The translations under genes and the position numbers were made by a program. The notes under the pieces are model-generated. The model did no database searches and was not told the DNA's origin. It saw nothing but the letters and a program-made list of their open reading frames with translations. A DNA stretch of 64,000 nucleotides from Diphasiastrum complanatum (lineage: Eukaryota; Streptophyta; Lycopodiopsida; Lycopodiales; Lycopodiaceae), in NCBI GenBank assembly GCA_029204225.1, contig CM055108.1, positions 5,767,599-5,831,598 of the forward strand. The letters are read 5' to 3'. Shown in pieces: positions 1-12,069 of the stretch. The number at the start of each line of letters is the position of its first letter. The first letter of the stretch is position 1.

Positions 1-1120
1 TGGGTCCCTGCCCTCAGGCTCCCACCCTCAGGCAAGGGCCCTCCCTGCACGGGGAAGGCCCTCGGACATGGCCTTCCACCATATGTTATCGTACATAATG
101 TGTGTCACATAAATCTAACAAAAAAATTTGGACAGTAATTTTCAAGATTTTGTCGGTGATTTCATATGTGAGGGTTACATATTTTTGAAATTGCATCCAT
201 GAGTTACACATTTTTAAGATTCTCTCCATGAGGGTTTAAGAATTTTCAAGATTACTTTCATGAGAATGTAGGCTATTATGGAGAAAACTCGTTTCAGAGC
301 TTTTCGTTGGTCCACGTGTGATTAGGGTTCTGACCAACGAGGTGTGTTTGATTGACATGTGTCTCTATCAATTTATCCCATAAAACTAATGTCATTTTGA
401 CTGAAACGGAGAATGGGGTGTTTTGATTGAAACTTACACCCAATCAAATTTGTAGAAAAGAATGAAGAGATGTGTAATTTTGCCTTAAGTAAATGGAGAT
501 CCCAAAACTCAATCTAGACCATTGATTCATATAAGATTTTGATCACATAGTACTACACTAATTCCAATGCTCACTTGAACTCATGGCAGCCACCCATCAT
601 CATCACCCATGTAAAATATTAACCCACAAAAGCCTGCATCTTCATCACCTTTGCATCCCCATCAGAGCCAATTGTTAACAGAAAACAAAACTTGTTTGCT
701 TTTCCCAACACAGAGATCTGCATGTCTCTGTAGGTATCTGTCTGCCATTAGCATGGAAGCTGGGTCCCCTCCCTCTGCTTCTTCCATACTCTAACTCATT
801 ACCCAATACCCATCACCCATATCACATTATCATCAAAATTTTTATGTACTCACATGTACTATCACATTATCAGTGTACTGTAGTGGTAGTGTTGTTTACC
901 AGTTGCAGAGCTCAATGTCTTTATGATGAACTTTTGTGCAACAAACTCAGAGCTTCTACGAGATCTGTAGGTTATGTGATTGTTTTCAGATGGTGATGAT
1001 CGTCATTCGGGAAGTGAGTAAGCAATTCTACAGAGAGCATGTTTTTCTGAGAGAGGCCAGACTGCAGAAGTTGTGTGAGATTTAACTGCGAACAGACAGA
1101 AATTTACAGGGTTCCAGAAA
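1..1120. other. Non-coding DNA upstream of the first gene
   Basis: No coding region is recognisable. The stretch is AT-rich with scattered stops in all frames. The last 200 bases or so lead into a probable spliced leader, so a promoter could lie around 700-950, but no TATA box or other motif is clear enough to call. Confidence 0.4.
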
Positions 1121-1645
1121 ATGAAGCATCACTCACGAAGGCGTGGAATGAGCGAGTGCAGTAGAAGGTACTGGTGTAGTGCCAACCACATCATCTTGTT
1201 AGAATCATTAGTTACTGTCTTGCAATCAGATCTTGTGGGCACATGGTCTCCCTCTGTCTCTCTTTCTCTCTCTCTCCAAGTGAGTTCAATTGAATACTTG
1301 TGCCGTTATCATGTGCACTTATTGATTGCTATTTTCCTGTGTCTACAATTGCATGACACTTTCCCTGATCAACAGCAGCTATTCGTACAGTCACACTGGT
1401 CGTAATCATTCTTTCTTATTGTATTCTATTGTGCACAAATGGCAGATTGAACTGTATGGTACCTGATCTGACCTTTGAGATGCAATGCAATTGTAATTTG
1501 CAGGAGCCCTGTCAGAAAAGCAACTAAGAACATGGAAGTATTCTTCAATGCATGATGTCAACCCAAACGAATCATGTCGTTAATGTCTCCAAATATGAGA
1601 CCTTTGTGGGCATCTAGTTAGCTTATTGGAAAAAGAAAGCAGATT
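1121..1645 (+). other. Probable 5' leader exon and intron of the unknown gene
   Basis: A plausible plant intron runs from a GT donor at 1168 (context AG|GTAC) to an AG acceptor at 1502-1503 (TTGCAG|GAGCC). A long pyrimidine tract of TCTC repeats lies inside it near 1250-1280, and the rest is T-rich. The flanks carry short upstream ATGs but no long frame, so this reads best as a non-coding leader. A 94-codon frame at 1121-1405 would run through the donor into the intron and looks like chance. The splice sites are inferred from consensus only. Confidence 0.4.
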
Positions 1646-2512
1646 TTGTGTTTTGGGCTTGAAGGCTTTCCAGTGGTGATTATGGAGAATCGAAGTTCAC
1701 CTCCAATAGGAAGCAAAGGGACTATACTCTCCCTCATGATTCAAGAGCTGCGCCTTGATGCCAGAAAAACGGAGTTTACTGACCGAAAGGTCTCCACTCC
1801 TCAGCTTTCTTTTCAAAATGATGCCGTCTCTCTTTCTTGTGGTGCCTTTTTCATGGCTGGTAGACCAAAATTCCCCACAAGCAAACAATCGGAGCTTCTT
1901 TTGGATTCAAACTCAACAAAATCTTCATCCAAGGCAGCCTACGTACAAAAGCAGATCGATTCAGCAGTGCTGGGTGTGATAACTTCGAAAACATTGAAGG
2001 GAAATGAGCACGTAGAGGTTGTGCCTGCTTTAGATTCAAGAAGACACAGTACAGTCAAGCATACCAACAACAGAAGCATGCGTTCGACAAGCTCAGAGAA
2101 GAAAACCACCTCGTTTGAAGAAGCAAAAATTTCATCGTTTCTGAATGGGGATATGCCCCTGGAAAAGAAAACCAAGCACTACGGGAAGAGCCGTGAGGCT
2201 TTGATCCCGATCTTGAGTACAACGATGGATACAAAGCCGATTCAGACTTCGCAAGCGACTGAGCAGGAGTGCAATAAGAGCCAGTCCATGCTCTCAGCTT
2301 CAATATCTCAAAAGTTCTTGACACCCATGGTGAAGATGGTGGACATGGGATGTTACAGCAAGGGCGATATGAGCATGAGATCATTAGCAGCTGCCTACTG
2401 GTTAGGATCTCATCATCAAACATCCGCCCAACAAAATCACAAGTCTCAGGAGCGATCGGTGAGCTTTGTGAAGTTGCAACACCACTCGTCAAACCATCAT
2501 TTTCCTTGCTGA
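1646..2512 (+). CDS. Unrecognised Ser/Thr-rich plant protein
   Basis: This is the longest uninterrupted frame in the first 9 kb (288 codons, TGA stop) and does not resemble any transposable-element protein. Translation may begin at 1646 or, in a better context (GATTATGGAG), at 1682, giving 276 residues. The protein is rich in Ser, Thr, Lys and Gln, with no signal peptide or membrane segment. A hydrophobic patch (TILSLMIQEL) sits near the start, a GAFFMAGRPKFP segment near residue 67, and a His/Ser/Gln-rich tail closes the protein. It looks largely disordered. A probable leader intron lies upstream and a tandem repeat downstream. I do not recognise the family; it may be a lineage-specific gene or the 5' part of a longer spliced gene. 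No function is proposed. Confidence 0.5.
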   Translation: MCFGLEGFPVVIMENRSSPPIGSKGTILSLMIQELRLDARKTEFTDRKVSTPQLSFQNDAVSLSCGAFFMAGRPKFPTSKQSELLLDSNSTKSSSKAAYVQKQIDSAVLGVITSKTLKGNEHVEVVPALDSRRHSTVKHTNNRSMRSTSSEKKTTSFEEAKISSFLNGDMPLEKKTKHYGKSREALIPILSTTMDTKPIQTSQATEQECNKSQSMLSASISQKFLTPMVKMVDMGCYSKGDMSMRSLAAAYWLGSHHQTSAQQNHKSQERSVSFVKLQHHSSNHHFPC

Positions 2513-2743
2513 AATTTGTGCTCCCAATTTCGGTCTGTGCTCCCAATTTCGCTGCCACATACAACCCTTGTACTGCAAATGATGATCAGCCTTGACGTCG
2601 AGCTCTGAGCTCAAATCAAGATCAATGCCAAACAGATCATCGTGCAGTGCAGAGAATGTACATACATCGAACATCCTCCAGCAGGTTCTAATTTTCTCGC
2701 TAAAACAGCTGACCATGAAATAAATACCCCACCCATCTTATAA

Positions 2744-2950
2744 TTTAGCTGCCATTCCATCTCATCTTTATTCAGATTCCAAGCCCAACCACAAAATCTG
2801 TGTGTCTTATAGTTCAGCTGCCATGTCATCTCATCTTTATTCTAGCTTCAAAATTTTAGCTGCCACTTTATCTCATCTTTATTCTAGCTCCAAACCAAAC
2901 CACAAAATCTCTGTGTCTCATAGTTTAGCTACCATCTCTAGCTCCAAAAC
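2744..2950. repeat. Imperfect tandem repeat downstream of the unknown gene
   Basis: Three to four imperfect copies of a roughly 46-69 bp unit are present. Each starts with TTTAGCTGCCA or a close variant and contains TCTCATCTTTATTC; the longer ones also contain ACCACAAAATCT. Copies begin near 2744, 2813, 2859 and 2924. A short TCTCTC run follows at about 2970-2988. Confidence 0.7.
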
Positions 2951-4023
2951 CAAATTACCCCCCTGCCCCGTCTCTCTCTCTCTCTCTCCGTGGATTAGTA
3001 AAGAGTAATTAGAGCTCTGCCTTTCTTTCTGATTTCAATAACATGTCAAGTAGCAATGTATATGCATATCATTTGCGTTTCTGTTTTCCATTAAATGGGA
3101 AGTCGCAATGTATATACATTTTCCATTTGGCTAAATCAGCATGATACTCACTTGCATACCCAAGCAATGTTGTGCTAAGAGCCTAAGAGGCAGAATTTCT
3201 CTCATTATTGGCCCTACCATCAATGGGAAGCACTTGCATCCACTTCAGTTTTGGGTGGACCTTACCCAAAGGGTTAGCATGGAGACAATTGCATATATTC
3301 CAAGGACTTGAGAATTTTACTTCTTTATCACATGCATTTCAATAAAGAATGACAAGTGCAACACTTTCCTCCCTTTTGCATCACCACCTCCTTGTTCTCG
3401 CTAGTGTAACGTGTTTGATGACGGTGCACAATTTGGACGCCTTCCTCTTGTCACCTTTAAGAAGGTTTTTGATCATTATTGTGCACTAGCTTTGTTCTCT
3501 AACAAAAAAGCAAATTTAGGAAGACTAATACCGATGTATGTATGGGTCTCTTAAGTTTGATACATCACATCCTTGGCCATTCTGATTTGTTGGTGAATGA
3601 TAGTATTTTGGTTTGATTAATGATGACAATCTTTGTGGTTATCAATAAGGATATTTTTAAATGGATTCAATGCTTGTAGGAGAGGTTTTCTCCATATTAG
3701 GGTTTAGTTCCATTCTATTGTGAAATTGGACCTATGAAGTGTACATGTTAAAAGTTTGATCTGTCTCCCAAACTTTGTGTTTGAATTTCTTGAAATTCTT
3801 GAAAAATATTACAAGACAAAGTGAAGAGTTGAGACATAACACCGTAGTGATGCTTATAGCAGATCTTGGAAGAGGCATTCACTTTGAGAGCTTTGGTAAA
3901 GGTGAGAAAGTACTCTAAAATACCAATCTTCATGAATTTTGTCAAATTCTATAGCCAAACCATCTCTTAGTTACAATTGATAGATATTACAAACTATGTG
4001 TCTTGTTGAATGCTCATTTTTGC

Positions 4024-4103
4024 CCCAGGCCCTAGGGTTCATTCCATACTGGATACAATATGACCCAGGCCCTAGGGCTCACTCCATACTGGATACAATA
4101 TGA
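4024..4103. repeat. 40-bp perfect-period tandem duplication
   Basis: Two adjacent 40-bp copies (4024-4063 and 4064-4103) begin CCCAGGCCCTAGGG and end GGATACAATATGA. They differ at only two positions, so the duplication is recent. Confidence 0.9.
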
Positions 4104-6810
4104 CAATGTCTTCATTTGTGTCTGTCATTGTGATAATTATATATCAAATGGTGCTACATGAAGAGTTGTAATCATGTGTGTGCACTGGTTTGGACAAAGA
4201 TATTACTTATGTTATGGTAGAAAATGTTAAGGGGTGTATTTCAAAAAAGATGTTGCATGCTCCAAATAGAAATGTCATCGAAATATCGTTATAACACTAG
4301 CAAGTGTAAAAACATATTGATTGGTGATGATGTACTACTTAAACATATATTGAGCTAATTTTAATAGCATAAGATGGCCAACCACGCATGGGGGGCCACA
4401 ATACCCTAGATTGAATGAATAACTACTGATGAAAGTTTTTTATTACAGAAAAAGTTTATGAAAATAATGATCATATATGATAGTAGGCATAATAGCTAAC
4501 TAATGACATAATAAGTCACAATGACAACACTAGTAACACAAGCTTTCTTTATGTGGAAATGATAGCAAGTACTTGACATGTAGTACATGTACATATAAGA
4601 CATAATATGCAAAAAATATCACCAATGTACTATCATAGAAGGACATAAATCATATTACAAATTGTGAACCAATAATACCAAATAAAGGTAGCAGTAGGTA
4701 GGTCATGGTGGAATAAAGCTATAATGACTCTATTGCAAAGCATGCTATGCATGACACGAACATACATCAATCTATATGCATGTTAGAAGATTTGCATTGG
4801 CATATAAAAATATGGAATATGCTCCAATTATTGTGATGGGGGCGACATACATGAAGATAGATTGTGCAAGCAAACCAACCCTAGCCAAAAATGCCTTAAC
4901 AAAGCCACCATAACCTACCAAATACAAGGATGATAGAGTGATGCCCCACAATTATCATGTGATAATTCTTGTAGAATGACATTCATGATACAGAATATCG
5001 AATGACATCAATGGATATCCTAAAGGTACTCCAATCTAAAAAAACATAACAAGGTATGCATAGGGGACAAGATTGTCGTTTATGAGTGATAGGAAAAATG
5101 TGCATCGTAAAGTTTGAACCAACAAGTAGAGTTGACTATTGTTGCATAGACCATGAGAGCCACACAACCACATGCTCAAAACGTACACACAGTGACTAAA
5201 CTAACCACATCGACATCGACATAGATTGCCAAATATATATGCATGAGAAAACATCTTAGAAATAATGAATGAATCTCAAAGCCATCACCTAAGGGGAAAA
5301 TGGCATAGAAAATTAGCAAAATGGCTAAGAAAATGTTCGATGTCACGTAGAGCCTAAACTCATTATAATCGTATAAATGAATACTTCAATCCTACCAAAG
5401 AAGGAACCATAGTGGCCAATATCATGTGTAAAAGAAAAGCTCTAGATGAAATCATCATACTTACTAATAGTCTCATGTACAATTGTTGGAACATTGCCAT
5501 TTATAAAAACCACAGGAAGAATAAGAGCATTTGCTTGAGCTATTGCAATGAAAAAATTAATATACATGAATGTATGTATCACATTTAAGCATGCATATTC
5601 TTCATGGTTGATCTAGTATCTATGATTCATTTGTAACACCATGCATTTGTTCCTCACATGCCTCATAACCATGATCAATTGCTCATAGGAGTATACATGT
5701 CATGTGTCTCATCAAACATCTACATCTATGTGCCTCTATGTCATCTATAGTTATTGGAGTAGGTTGATGAAGCAACTAGCTAACCATCATAAAAGAGGGG
5801 TCAACTAAAACGTGAATGATATCATATACCTACTACAAAGCTCGATAGACAATTTTTTGAATGACGTTAAACTCTATTGCAAAGTATCAATATCAATACT
5901 CATCCCAAAGAATTCTCCCTCCCCCATTGTTCTTTGGTTGTCAAATTGATTCCATTTCAAATTGAATTTGATGAGCTTTGCTTCTTGTGGACATGCATAA
6001 GTAGGTGCAAACTTTTGATTGAAAATGAGAATGTTTCTATCTCATTATATGTCAAACAAAAAAGCTACTTGAGTGTGTGCCAAATTTTATATTTGATGCA
6101 ATCTCATCGAAGGAAGCCTGAAGATGATAAAGTAAAATTTTATCTTACTATACAAGCTCTAAAGATCAGGTATAAAACACAAGTACTCAAAGTTTTGTGA
6201 ATAAAAATTCAATCAATTGTTGGGTGAAATTGTCAACATCAATTTTTTTTTATCTTGGGCAAGTCTCATTTAGATGAAATAGTATATATAGCCCTTGCCT
6301 ACAAATTTTTTTTTGCATCATATCTCTGATAGTTCACATCAAGATGTTGGAATTTTTCACCTTAAATCGCTTGTGCATTTGGAGTATCCAAATGTGTTCT
6401 ATTTTACTTTCCGATTATTACACCAATCCTTTGTGTTAGTGAAGTACTTCTTGGTATAATTTCATAATGTATTTTGCCTTGTCGCCACTATAGTTCAAGT
6501 TTTAGGGTTCATCCCTCATAATTGCTTTGATTGAGAGTATCATCTCTTCTTAATAGCATCCGTTGGTGAATGATGTAGGTCATGAGACTTGTAGAATATC
6601 ACTATAACTTTTATTACAAATGTCAGCTATAAGATTCCCAATAAGTTTGCTTATCTTGGATCTTTTGGAGGAGCCAATTGACCCTAGACATTGGGGACAT
6701 ATGTACATCTTTTGGGATACCTAGATGTTTGTTGACGATTCCATGGGGGTCAACTCAACCCCTTTATTACTTTGCTTATTACATGATCTTTCATTTATTA
6801 TTGGTATCAA

Positions 6811-6946
6811 GGGAGTGTCAAGACTAAGAAGGTGTGACAAGGTGCCTTTTATGCTTAAAGAATTATAGTCTCAACAATGAGGAGTGTGAAGATCAAAAAG
6901 GTGTGACAAGGTGCCTTTATGCTTAAAGATTTATAGTCTCAACAAC
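6811..6946. repeat. Tandem duplication, about 69-bp period
   Basis: The segment containing AAGGTGTGACAAGGTGCC and TTATAGTCTCAACAA occurs twice in tandem (about 6811-6877 and 6880-6946) with a few substitutions and one single-base length difference. Confidence 0.85.
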
Positions 6947-7669
6947 AACATTTTGTTTTTCAATGTTATCAAACAAGGATCGAGTGTAGGAGCATTAGCT
7001 TAGAAGTTCTTGAAAGAGATTGAGATATTCCTTTATGATGGCTTGAGTCTTTTTTCCTCAAGATAATGTCCGTTTATGATATACTTAATATTGGTCCAAA
7101 TTTTGAAAAAACTTGACTAATAGAGATTCAAATTACAAGCTATGAAAAGCATGTGGGCAAAGTACAATGTGAAATAAGATAAGATGAATAAAATTATACA
7201 TTAGAAAAAAATATGGGTTTAAGATGGGCTCATTAAGAAGTTTGACTTTAAAGAGAGATTACGTAGAAAGAGAAGAAAAACTGGCAACATTTATTCAAAG
7301 CTACCCACCATATAACTAGCATGGTTAACTTGAGCATGCTTGCATGTTGAAGTCTTCCCGACCCTTCATAGACAATTTTCCTGTCCGTAGAAATGCAATT
7401 TTATTTAAGCATTTCCAATTGAAAGGTGATTAATCTTTCTGTCCTTATAGAACCCTTCAAATTGCGTGAAATCCATAATAATGAAAGTTGCTTCTTTCTC
7501 ACACCTTTCATCAATAAAAGTACATATATGTCATTCAAAACACAGGCCTTAATTTGATACACTGACTACTTGAGACACTAAATGCAAAAAGAAAAATTGA
7601 ATTTTAAAATGTGATTGTCTTTGATATATGATACCTGAGGTTGAGGCCTTGTTCTTGACACAATCGCAT

Positions 7670-7985
7670 GCAAGTGACCTTCTCCATTGCACTTGAAGCA
7701 TAGATTCTTCTTGCGAGCTTCCGCTAGGTCCTTCTTGCCACCTTGATGATTCTTAGTATTGTGTTTAGATTTCTTAGGATTAGGATGGGAAGATGTCTCA
7801 TTGGCAACTTCATTATCATAATGTTTGAACTGGAAACTCTTTTTTTGCTCATTAGGGTGATGATTCTTATGTGGCTTAGGGGTATCATCAAAAGACTTGG
7901 TAGCCCTAATAGCATCCTCGAATGTTTTTGGATGATTCCTTCAAACATCCACTTGGTAGTCTTTAGGTAACCTATCAATAAACAT
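7670..7985 (-). pseudogene. Ty3/Gypsy gag relic with zinc knuckle
   Basis: On the minus strand the frame starts MFIDRLPKDYQVDV, has an in-frame TGA, then runs on as a basic, His/Lys/Asn-rich linker. It ends in a retroviral-type knuckle, LCFKCNGEGH, which is the CX2CX4H part. The final Cys is lost to a frameshift after the His. Gag knuckles of this kind bind element RNA during particle assembly. Only the C-terminal part of gag remains, and it lies head-on against the plus-strand Copia relic just downstream. It could belong to the same Gypsy group as the pol at 9.2-11.9 kb, but the intervening Copia sequence prevents a direct link. Confidence 0.75.
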
Positions 7986-8014
7986 GGTTGTCATAGACGC
8001 CTGATTGTATCGCT

Positions 8015-8183
8015 CTCTTCATGGTTCTTTCAAACACCTATATAGATATTCCTCTGGTCGATAGAACGATCTAAGTAATAGTCTAAATCTTGTAGTTTGT
8101 AATGATCTTGTAATAATTCATCATTGTTTTCTCTTGTTTGGGTAGCTTATCCAGCAAGAATCCATCCTATACCACCCAACAAG
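8015..8183 (+). repeat. 3' part of a Copia 5' LTR
   Basis: The segment ends in CCCAACA just before a canonical primer-binding site, as a 5' LTR should. A TATA-like CCTATATAGATA lies at 8038-8047. The 5' boundary is not visible because the Gypsy gag relic occupies the expected position, so only part of the LTR is left. Confidence 0.6.
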
Positions 8184-8196
8184 TGGTATCAGAGCC
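8184..8196 (+). promoter_or_regulatory. Copia primer-binding site (initiator tRNA-Met)
   Basis: TGGTATCAGAGCC is complementary to the 3' end of plant initiator tRNA-Met, the primer used for minus-strand DNA synthesis by most plant Copia elements. It lies three bases after the LTR end and about 60 bases before the gag start. Confidence 0.9.
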
Positions 8197-8257
8197 AAGT
8201 TTGAACTGTTAACAATATTCACGAGTAATTAACCATTTCTTAGATTGTTCATTAACT

Positions 8258-8940
8258 ATGGAAGGTACTTCTTTAGAAATTTGGTTGATCAATAAATTCA
8301 ACAGTGACGATTTTTACATGTGGAAATTCAAGATGAGAATGATACTCATTGAGAAAGAACTTTGGGGATACGTCAATGGTTCAATAGCCAAACCGGTTGA
8401 ACTTGACATGTTGATCGCTTGGGAAGCAAAGGATGGCAAATAATTAGCCATTGTATCTCTAAATATGAAAGATTCACAAATGGCTCATGTAGCAAATTGT
8501 TCTAGTTCCAAAGAAGCATGGGACATTTTTACTAGTTTGTATGAAATGATAGATGTATCGATTCATCTCTTCCTGAGAATGAAGTTCATGTCACTCAAGA
8601 TGAGTGATGGTGTACTTTATGTACCCAAACTGACAAAGAATTTGTTATCTACTAGCAAGCTCCCTAATCAGGGTTGTAGAGCCTTGTTCAACACAAAGCA
8701 ATGTACTATTTTGGATAAAAATAGTAATGAAATCCTCTTTGCAAATAGAGAAGGTAATTTGTATATCTTGAGTCATGATTATGCACTTTCCACCAATGCG
8801 AGTACTTCAAATGCTCAGTTATGGCATTAAAGATTAGGACATTTAAACATGAGAGCAATCTTGTATATGCATCATAATAGCATGGTTAAGAATTTAAGCA
8901 TTAATACTGCATCCACTGACATTCGATAGAAATGACTCAA
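8258..8940 (+). pseudogene. Internally deleted Ty1/Copia element: gag joined to pre-integrase domain
   Basis: A Copia gag N-terminus starts at 8258 (IWLINKFNSDDFYMWKFKM, the plant Copia gag signature). It is broken by a TAA at about 8441 and continues in frame (DSQMAHVANCSSSKEAWDIF, the UBN2-type gag region). Near 8605 it jumps straight into YVPKLTKNLLSTSKL and then LWH*RLGHLNMRA, the end of protease and the GAG-pre-integrase domain. The gag C-terminus, zinc knuckle and protease active site are therefore missing. Everything after about 8940 is gone. The structure suggests an internal deletion, by recombination or template jumping, followed by 3' truncation. It cannot be autonomous. Confidence 0.85.
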
Positions 8941-9164
8941 AAAATTTCTAAGTCATTTTTTCATAAAAAAATTGATTCCTGAAAATACTTTCCTTCAACT
9001 TTTTCTGATCTGATGACTTTTTTAACTTTCGCTCATCATTCTTTTTTTCTTTTTCTTAAACTATCTTTTTCCAAAAAAAGAAATCAATCAAGTAGTGAAA
9101 AACAAAGAAATTGTAAAACAACAAAAGTAAAAATGACAAGGTGTCGGATCATGTTGGTTAAACC

Positions 9165-10093
9165 GACTAAATTGGTTGCCAAAACTTGTGAAGTCGGCTG
9201 CCATTTACCAGAGTATCAAATTGTTCTCCATCCAAGTGTTCTAAAATAACTGCTCCATAGCTCAATATTTCTTTCACCTTGTACGGTCCTTCACTTGTAA
9301 ACTTCAATTTGCCTTTGATCAGTTTTGTCTTATACATCAGTGCTAGATCTCCTTCCTTAAGTTCTTTTTTGTGTAATCAGCGATCGTGCCATGCCTTGCG
9401 GCGAGCTTTCTCTATTGCTAATGCATGTACTGCCATCAATCTGGTTTCACAAAGTTTTTGTAAAGCCTCATGATGCATTTGTAAGGATTTCGCATCATCC
9501 AACCGTTTTGTTGCTGCTATGCGTAAGGATGGTACTAAGAATTCAATCAGCATAGCTGCATCTAGACCATAAACAAGTTGGAATGGTGTTTGATTCGTAC
9601 TACCTTTGTAAGCTATTCTAAATGCCCATAATGTTGCATGCAGTTTATGTTCCCAATCAGAACGACTTGTTTCAACCGTTAATGTCATAATGTTGCAGAG
9701 AATCTTATTGGAAGATTCAGCTTGGCCATTATCCCTCGAATAATACGGAGTACTAAACCGATGAATAATGAAAAAGTCTTCCAACAAACACTTTATCGTT
9801 TCATTGAAAAAGTGTGTTCCACGATCACTTACAATCTCGATAGGACATCCAAACCTAACAATAATGTGTTCATATAGAAACTTAGACGTAAATTTCGCAT
9901 CTGCAACTCGAACTACTTTTGCTTCAACCCACTTGGTCATATAATCTGTTGCTACGATGATGTATCTAGCTTGAGATCCTCTTGCCGCATGATGAATAGA
10001 ACGAACGTAGTCAAGGCCCCATTTCTCGAATGGTGCTTGCGATAAAACCAGATGCAAAGGTTCATAATTTTGCTTCGTAGGACGACTTGCACA
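9165..10093 (-). pseudogene. Ty3/Gypsy integrase (element Gypsy-I)
   Basis: This minus-strand integrase core inserts element cDNA into host DNA. The catalytic D,D,E context is visible: GLDYV, VSDRGTHF and NGQAESSNK. The long open stretch is 9377-10057. After a short break the C-terminal DNA-binding part continues to about 9165 (LKFTSEGPYKVKEI, then LEHLDGEQ). No chromodomain follows, unlike the chromoviruses elsewhere in the window. The sequence is closely similar in organisation to the pol at 61.3-64 kb. Stops and frameshifts make it inactive. Confidence 0.9.
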
Positions 10094-10803
10094 TTAACAA
10101 ACATCACATGACTGAATACAATTTTCCGTATTTTTATGAAGTGTAGGCCACCAACACCCTGATTGTAAAAGTTTGTGAACAATGATATCCGTTGAAAAAT
10201 GTCCTCCGCCCATTCCATCATGTGAAAACATGACTAGTTCAGGTATTTCATACAACAAAACACAACTTCGCAAAATATCATCCATTCCTCATCAATACAT
10301 TGGCCCACAATCAATTGATAAGATTGTGCCTTAAGAATCAATTGTCTCTTTTGTACTTTTGTCAAGGAGTCCTTGGGTTGGCCTAGCATCAGATATTCAA
10401 CAATATTTGTTGCCCACTCAGGTACTACTTCAACATAAAACAATGCAGCAGCTAGTAGTTCATCATCCACTTCAATGTTAACTGATGTTGATTTGATTCT
10501 TGAGACATGGTCAGCAAGATAATGTTGTTTATCTTTTCAAACCACAACTCGAAAATCAAATTCGGTCAATAAAAGTAGCCATCTTGCAATACACCCCATA
10601 TTACATGTCTTGTTTACTAAATAAAGTAACGGCTGATGATCAGTATAAAATGCAAAATGCATTGCCATTAGATAATGTTGAAACTTCTTAACAAAAAAAA
10701 CCATAGCTAACGCTTCTCGTTCTATTATCGAATAATTCTTTTCAGAGTCTGTAAGCTATCTACTTGCAAACCTGGTAGGATAACCTTTCTTCTATTCACC
10801 TGG
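10094..10803 (-). pseudogene. Gypsy-I RNase H and H2C2 zinc-binding segment
   Basis: Reading the minus strand from 10803, the RNase H tail shows YSIIEREALAMVFFVKKFQHYL, then FYTDHQPLLYLVNK, RWLLLLTEFDF and LADHVSR. The element H2C2 region follows near 10240-10090 with MVFSHDGMGGGHFS, WWPTLHKNTENCIQSCDVC. RNase H degrades RNA in the RNA:DNA hybrid; H2C2 is the integrase zinc finger. Frames shift several times, so this is a relic. (Motif spacing is normal for the family.). Confidence 0.8.
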
Positions 10804-11945
10804 CTACGTCAAAACTGATCCAATAGCATATTTTGATGCATCAGTATGAACATGAAACTCAATTGTCCGAATTGCAGCTCGTAAAATTGGTGCAGAATCT
10901 AAAGCTTTTTTCAATTTTTCAAATGCTTCCAACGCCTCAATTGTCCAAATCGATACAATAGTCAATTTGTATATAGGTCTTGCTAAATCCACAAAGAATA
11001 AAATGAATATTCGATAATAATTTGCATGACCCATAAAAACGTAGACTTCTTGAATTATTCCTGGCGACAGTAACTCCAATATGACTTTGATTTTGGAATA
11101 ATCCGTAGCAATGCTATGTCTTGATATCACATGTCCAAGGACAACTCCATGAGTAACCCAAATTTGACACTTTTCTAGATTTAAGGAGATTTGGTATTTA
11201 CGACAACGTTCAAATACTTTTTCCAAATGATGCAGGTGGTCTAAATCGACACTATGAAATCCGAGATCATCCAAGTAGATTTCAAGGAATTTTTGCAAGT
11301 AGTCTTTGAAGGCGAACTGCGTGACTCTTTGAAATGAACTAGGTGTATTCCAAAGTCCAAACGACATAACTTTATAAGCATAAGTTCCTCATTATGTTGC
11401 AAAAGTTGTTTTATGATGGTTCGCAGGTGCAATCTTGACTTGGTTGTAACCACTACAGCCATCCGCTCCAGCAAGGCGGTCCATTATGCTTTTAGTAAAA
11501 GGTAACAGAAAGTGATCCTTTCATGTCACTTTGTTCAAAGCTTTGAGATTCACACAAATTCTCATCTTTCCACTCTTCTTAGGAATGACGACAATTGGCG
11601 AAACCCATTCAGTATGCTTGATCTCGTAGATGAAATCGGCTTCAAGTAATCTTTGTAGCTCTTTCTTTATAAGTTTAGTAACATTTGGATTATAACGATA
11701 GAATCTTGTGACCTTTGGAACTGCATCAGGCATCAAGGCTATTGTATGCTCAATAATAGATATAGGAATCCCTTTTAATTCTTTGTATGTCCAAGAAAAA
11801 CAATCTTGATATTGATCAATAACTTCCTTAATGCTTGAAACTGCTCTAGAGTAAGTAGCGTTCCAACTTGCACAATCTTTTCTGGTTCTCCTGGTTCAGC
11901 AAGATTCCTTAGCTTGGCTGAGTCCTAGCTAGTCCATCACTTTAC
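10804..11945 (-). pseudogene. Ty3/Gypsy reverse transcriptase (element Gypsy-I)
   Basis: The RT N-terminus is at about 11945-11521 (IEHTIALMPDAVPK, ADFIYEIKHTEWVSPIVV, SGKMRICVNLKALNKVT). After a frameshift it continues at 11367-10804 with FGLWNTPSSFQRV, the catalytic box YLDDLGFHS, the WVTHGVVLGHVIS box and the start of RNase H (FHVHTDASKYAIGSVL). It copies element RNA into DNA. Domain order RT-RH-IN and lack of a chromodomain place it in the non-chromovirus plant Gypsy branch. The palm region between motifs is degraded around 11367-11480. Confidence 0.9.
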
Positions 11946-12069
11946 GGCTTGAAGCAATCAGCAAGAGCTTGGTTTTAGAGGATCAACACATTTCTCATCT
12001 GACACGGTTTTCAACCAAGCACTACCGATTGCAATATTTATTTCAAGTCAGTGCATTATTCTTTTATTA

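Larger units (their letters stand above)
3009..7660. other. AT-rich intergenic region
   Basis: No coding frame resembles a known protein. A 107-codon frame at 5877-6200 has no domain, low complexity and strongly AT-driven codons, so it is probably chance. Apart from two short tandem duplications nothing is recognisable. Old, unrecognisable transposon remains are the likely origin. Confidence 0.5.

Noticed and set aside
1121-1405. 94-codon plus-strand frame as the start of the host gene
   Set aside because: It runs through a good splice donor into the pyrimidine-rich intron, with low-complexity Ser/Leu sequence.
5877-6200. 107-codon plus-strand frame as a gene
   Set aside because: AT-driven composition, no motif, no supporting context.
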